Assembly: GCA_035771165.1 (NCBI GenBank)
Contig: JAWNZC010000408.1
Span: 2,480,001-2,544,000 of the forward strand
Length of the DNA: 64,000 nucleotides
Source: Paragorgia papillata
Lineage: Eukaryota > Cnidaria > Anthozoa > Scleralcyonacea > Coralliidae
Reading direction: 5' to 3'
The notes under the pieces are model-generated. The model searched no databases and had not been told where the DNA came from. It worked only from the letters and a program-made list of their open reading frames with translations. Shown here piece after piece: positions 62,880 through 64,000 of the stretch. The stretch's first letter is position 1; each line of letters starts with the position of its first letter. Position numbers and translations under genes: made by a program.

Positions 62880-63095
62880 CGAGGGGTGTATCACTCCAGA
62901 AAAAGTGTACGAGATTTTTGGGATTTCGAAAATCCCGTGGGATTTTTTTGGGATTTTGGGTGAAAATTTGAGGATTTTTTAGAATTTGTTTTGAGTTTTT
63001 TGTGATTTTTTGAGATTTTTGCGCATTTTTTGAGATTTTGGGGATTTTCGGATTTTTAAAGGAGTATGAGATTTTTTGGAGTGATGCACCCCTCG
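62880..63095. mobile_element. 216-bp hAT-like MITE in host intron
   Basis: CGAGGGGTGTATCACTCCA and, inverted, CGAGGGGTGCATCACTCCA form the ends. A perfect 8-bp duplication CTTTAACA flanks it (62872-62879 and 63096-63103). The interior is low-complexity TTTTTGAGATTTT. It sits 29 bp after the splice donor of the third exon. Confidence 0.9.
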
Positions 63096-63103
63096 CTTTA
63101 ACA

Positions 63104-63404
63104 TGTGTATGTATGTTATATGTGTAAATATATATATATATATATATATTTAATTAACAATTATTCACTAACACTGAGGTGAATAATTGTTTTAGCATAT
63201 ACCTCATAAATGAAATAACAAGTTTAACCTTCTTATGTATTTTCACTACGAAACACGGCAGCTAGCAACTTGGCGTACTCGACAGTTGTCGACAAAACAG
63301 TTTTTACAACTTTTGAATATATTAATGGATAGAAAATTGTAAAGAAACCAACGTGTAAACACTCTTCTACTTAATTTTCTTGACCTTTCTCATTATTCTA
63401 CTAC
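63104..63404. other. Intronic or intergenic DNA with TA tract
   Basis: TA tract at 63127-63149; otherwise no feature. Confidence 0.4.
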
Positions 63405-63650
63405 ATCAACTAGTGGTCCGGCTTTCTGATTGGTTGAGCTACTAGTGGTCTATTGGTGATAGACCACTAGTAGCGTCATCCAATCACAAATCACCTTATA
63501 ATTGGAATATTCCTATTCTGACCAATCAGAAGCCACAACATATTCACGCTACAAGTGGCCTGGAAACTAGGCCAAACATGGCATCCGCTAAAATTTATAT
63601 ACATACGAGTGAGCAGCAGGGAATTTTGTCTGCGCTGTTAAAAAATATCG
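63405..63650. repeat. Hairpin element K, copy 2 (inverse)
   Basis: Complement of copy 1: CCGGCTTTCTGATTGGTTGA, hairpin at 63448-63484 (GCTACTAGTGGTCTAT and complement), then TTCCTATTCTGACCAATCAG and GCCATGTTTGG-type flank. The stem differs from copy 1 symmetrically on both arms. Confidence 0.75.
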
Positions 63651-63724
63651 CGGGCTCATCGTGTTTTGTATCGTCTGTGGCGAAATTTTGAAAATGTGGA
63701 GAAGGTATGACGACCAAGATATCT

Positions 63725-64000
63725 TCCAACTTCGTACCCAGGCTTTTCGCTCCCGCCCTCGCGAACTCGTCGAGTGAAATTACCCTGGTATGGGCTGGTC
63801 ACGTGCCTCCCAAAATCTGGGAGGTTTTAAAATACCGTTATTAGGGAGGGGATGGTAAGTACGTATTGTCTTGTGGTATAGCTTTCGGTTCATTGAATTG
63901 TCGCGACACGAGATCACATATGATTTCGTATCATTTAACCTGGCTAGATGTCGAAACAGTTGAATACACCGAAAACGTTCTACAGTGAGGGAATTCCACG
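63725..64000. repeat. CGTACCCAGG-type repeat, then unassigned sequence
   Basis: TTCGTACCCAGGCTTTTCGC...TACCCTGGTATGGGCTGG resembles the module at 18041-18110. The final 150 bp hold nothing recognisable. Confidence 0.5.

Overview
The window is eukaryotic and is almost entirely a graveyard of nested transposable elements. No bacterial gene structure is present. One host gene is visible, as three spliced exons at the right end. The AT-rich base composition, the mix of Penelope-like elements (PLEs), Gmr1-type Ty3/gypsy, BEL/Pao, Jockey/CR1-type LINEs, a Crypton/KIAA1958-type DUF3504 fragment, hAT-type non-autonomous elements and many foldback elements fits a marine invertebrate, most likely a cnidarian (perhaps an anthozoan). 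That assignment is inference from element families; no search was run.

Layout. 1-5.7 kb: foldback and MITE-like elements. 5.7-12.3 kb: four copies of one PLE family (PLE1), two of them in inverted orientation, ending in a head-to-tail pair whose second member has an intact 753-residue reverse transcriptase/GIY-YIG endonuclease ORF. 12.35-12.85 kb: a tandem array carrying two textbook hammerhead ribozymes on the minus strand (a retrozyme-like element, 287-nt unit) separated from the PLE by a TA tract. 13-20.9 kb: foldback elements, a fragment of a third PLE family and a broken ZAD-like zinc-finger gene. 20.9-26.5 kb: a GAGTGTAGAGTGCA-type minisatellite with exact TAGTG arrays, interrupted by two hAT-type elements with perfect 8-bp target duplications, a LINE end and a third hAT-like MITE. 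26.5-32.5 kb: MITEs and a decayed LINE. 32.5-43 kb: LINE fragments whose 3' ends abut GA tracts, a Crypton-like/LINE chimeric ORF, and a gypsy element with roughly 150-bp LTRs inserted in a LINE. 43-49.6 kb: inverted duplications, a 1.8-kb terminal-inverted-repeat element with a 9-bp target duplication, and a second PLE family (PLE2) as a head-to-head pair. 49.6-59.9 kb: a Gmr1-like gypsy element (integrase upstream of reverse transcriptase) whose 3' LTR is split by a nearly intact BEL/Pao element. 60-64 kb: hairpin elements and the exons of a SAM-like-domain gene.

How parts relate. Self-cleaving hammerhead RNA is the recurring theme. PLE1 and PLE2 both carry a hammerhead that overlaps the 3' end of their ORF, with base-pair covariation between the families, and the retrozyme-like array lies beside the only intact PLE ORF. 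PLEs are the proposed helpers for such RNAs in animals (established proposal), so donor and helper may sit side by side here (inference).
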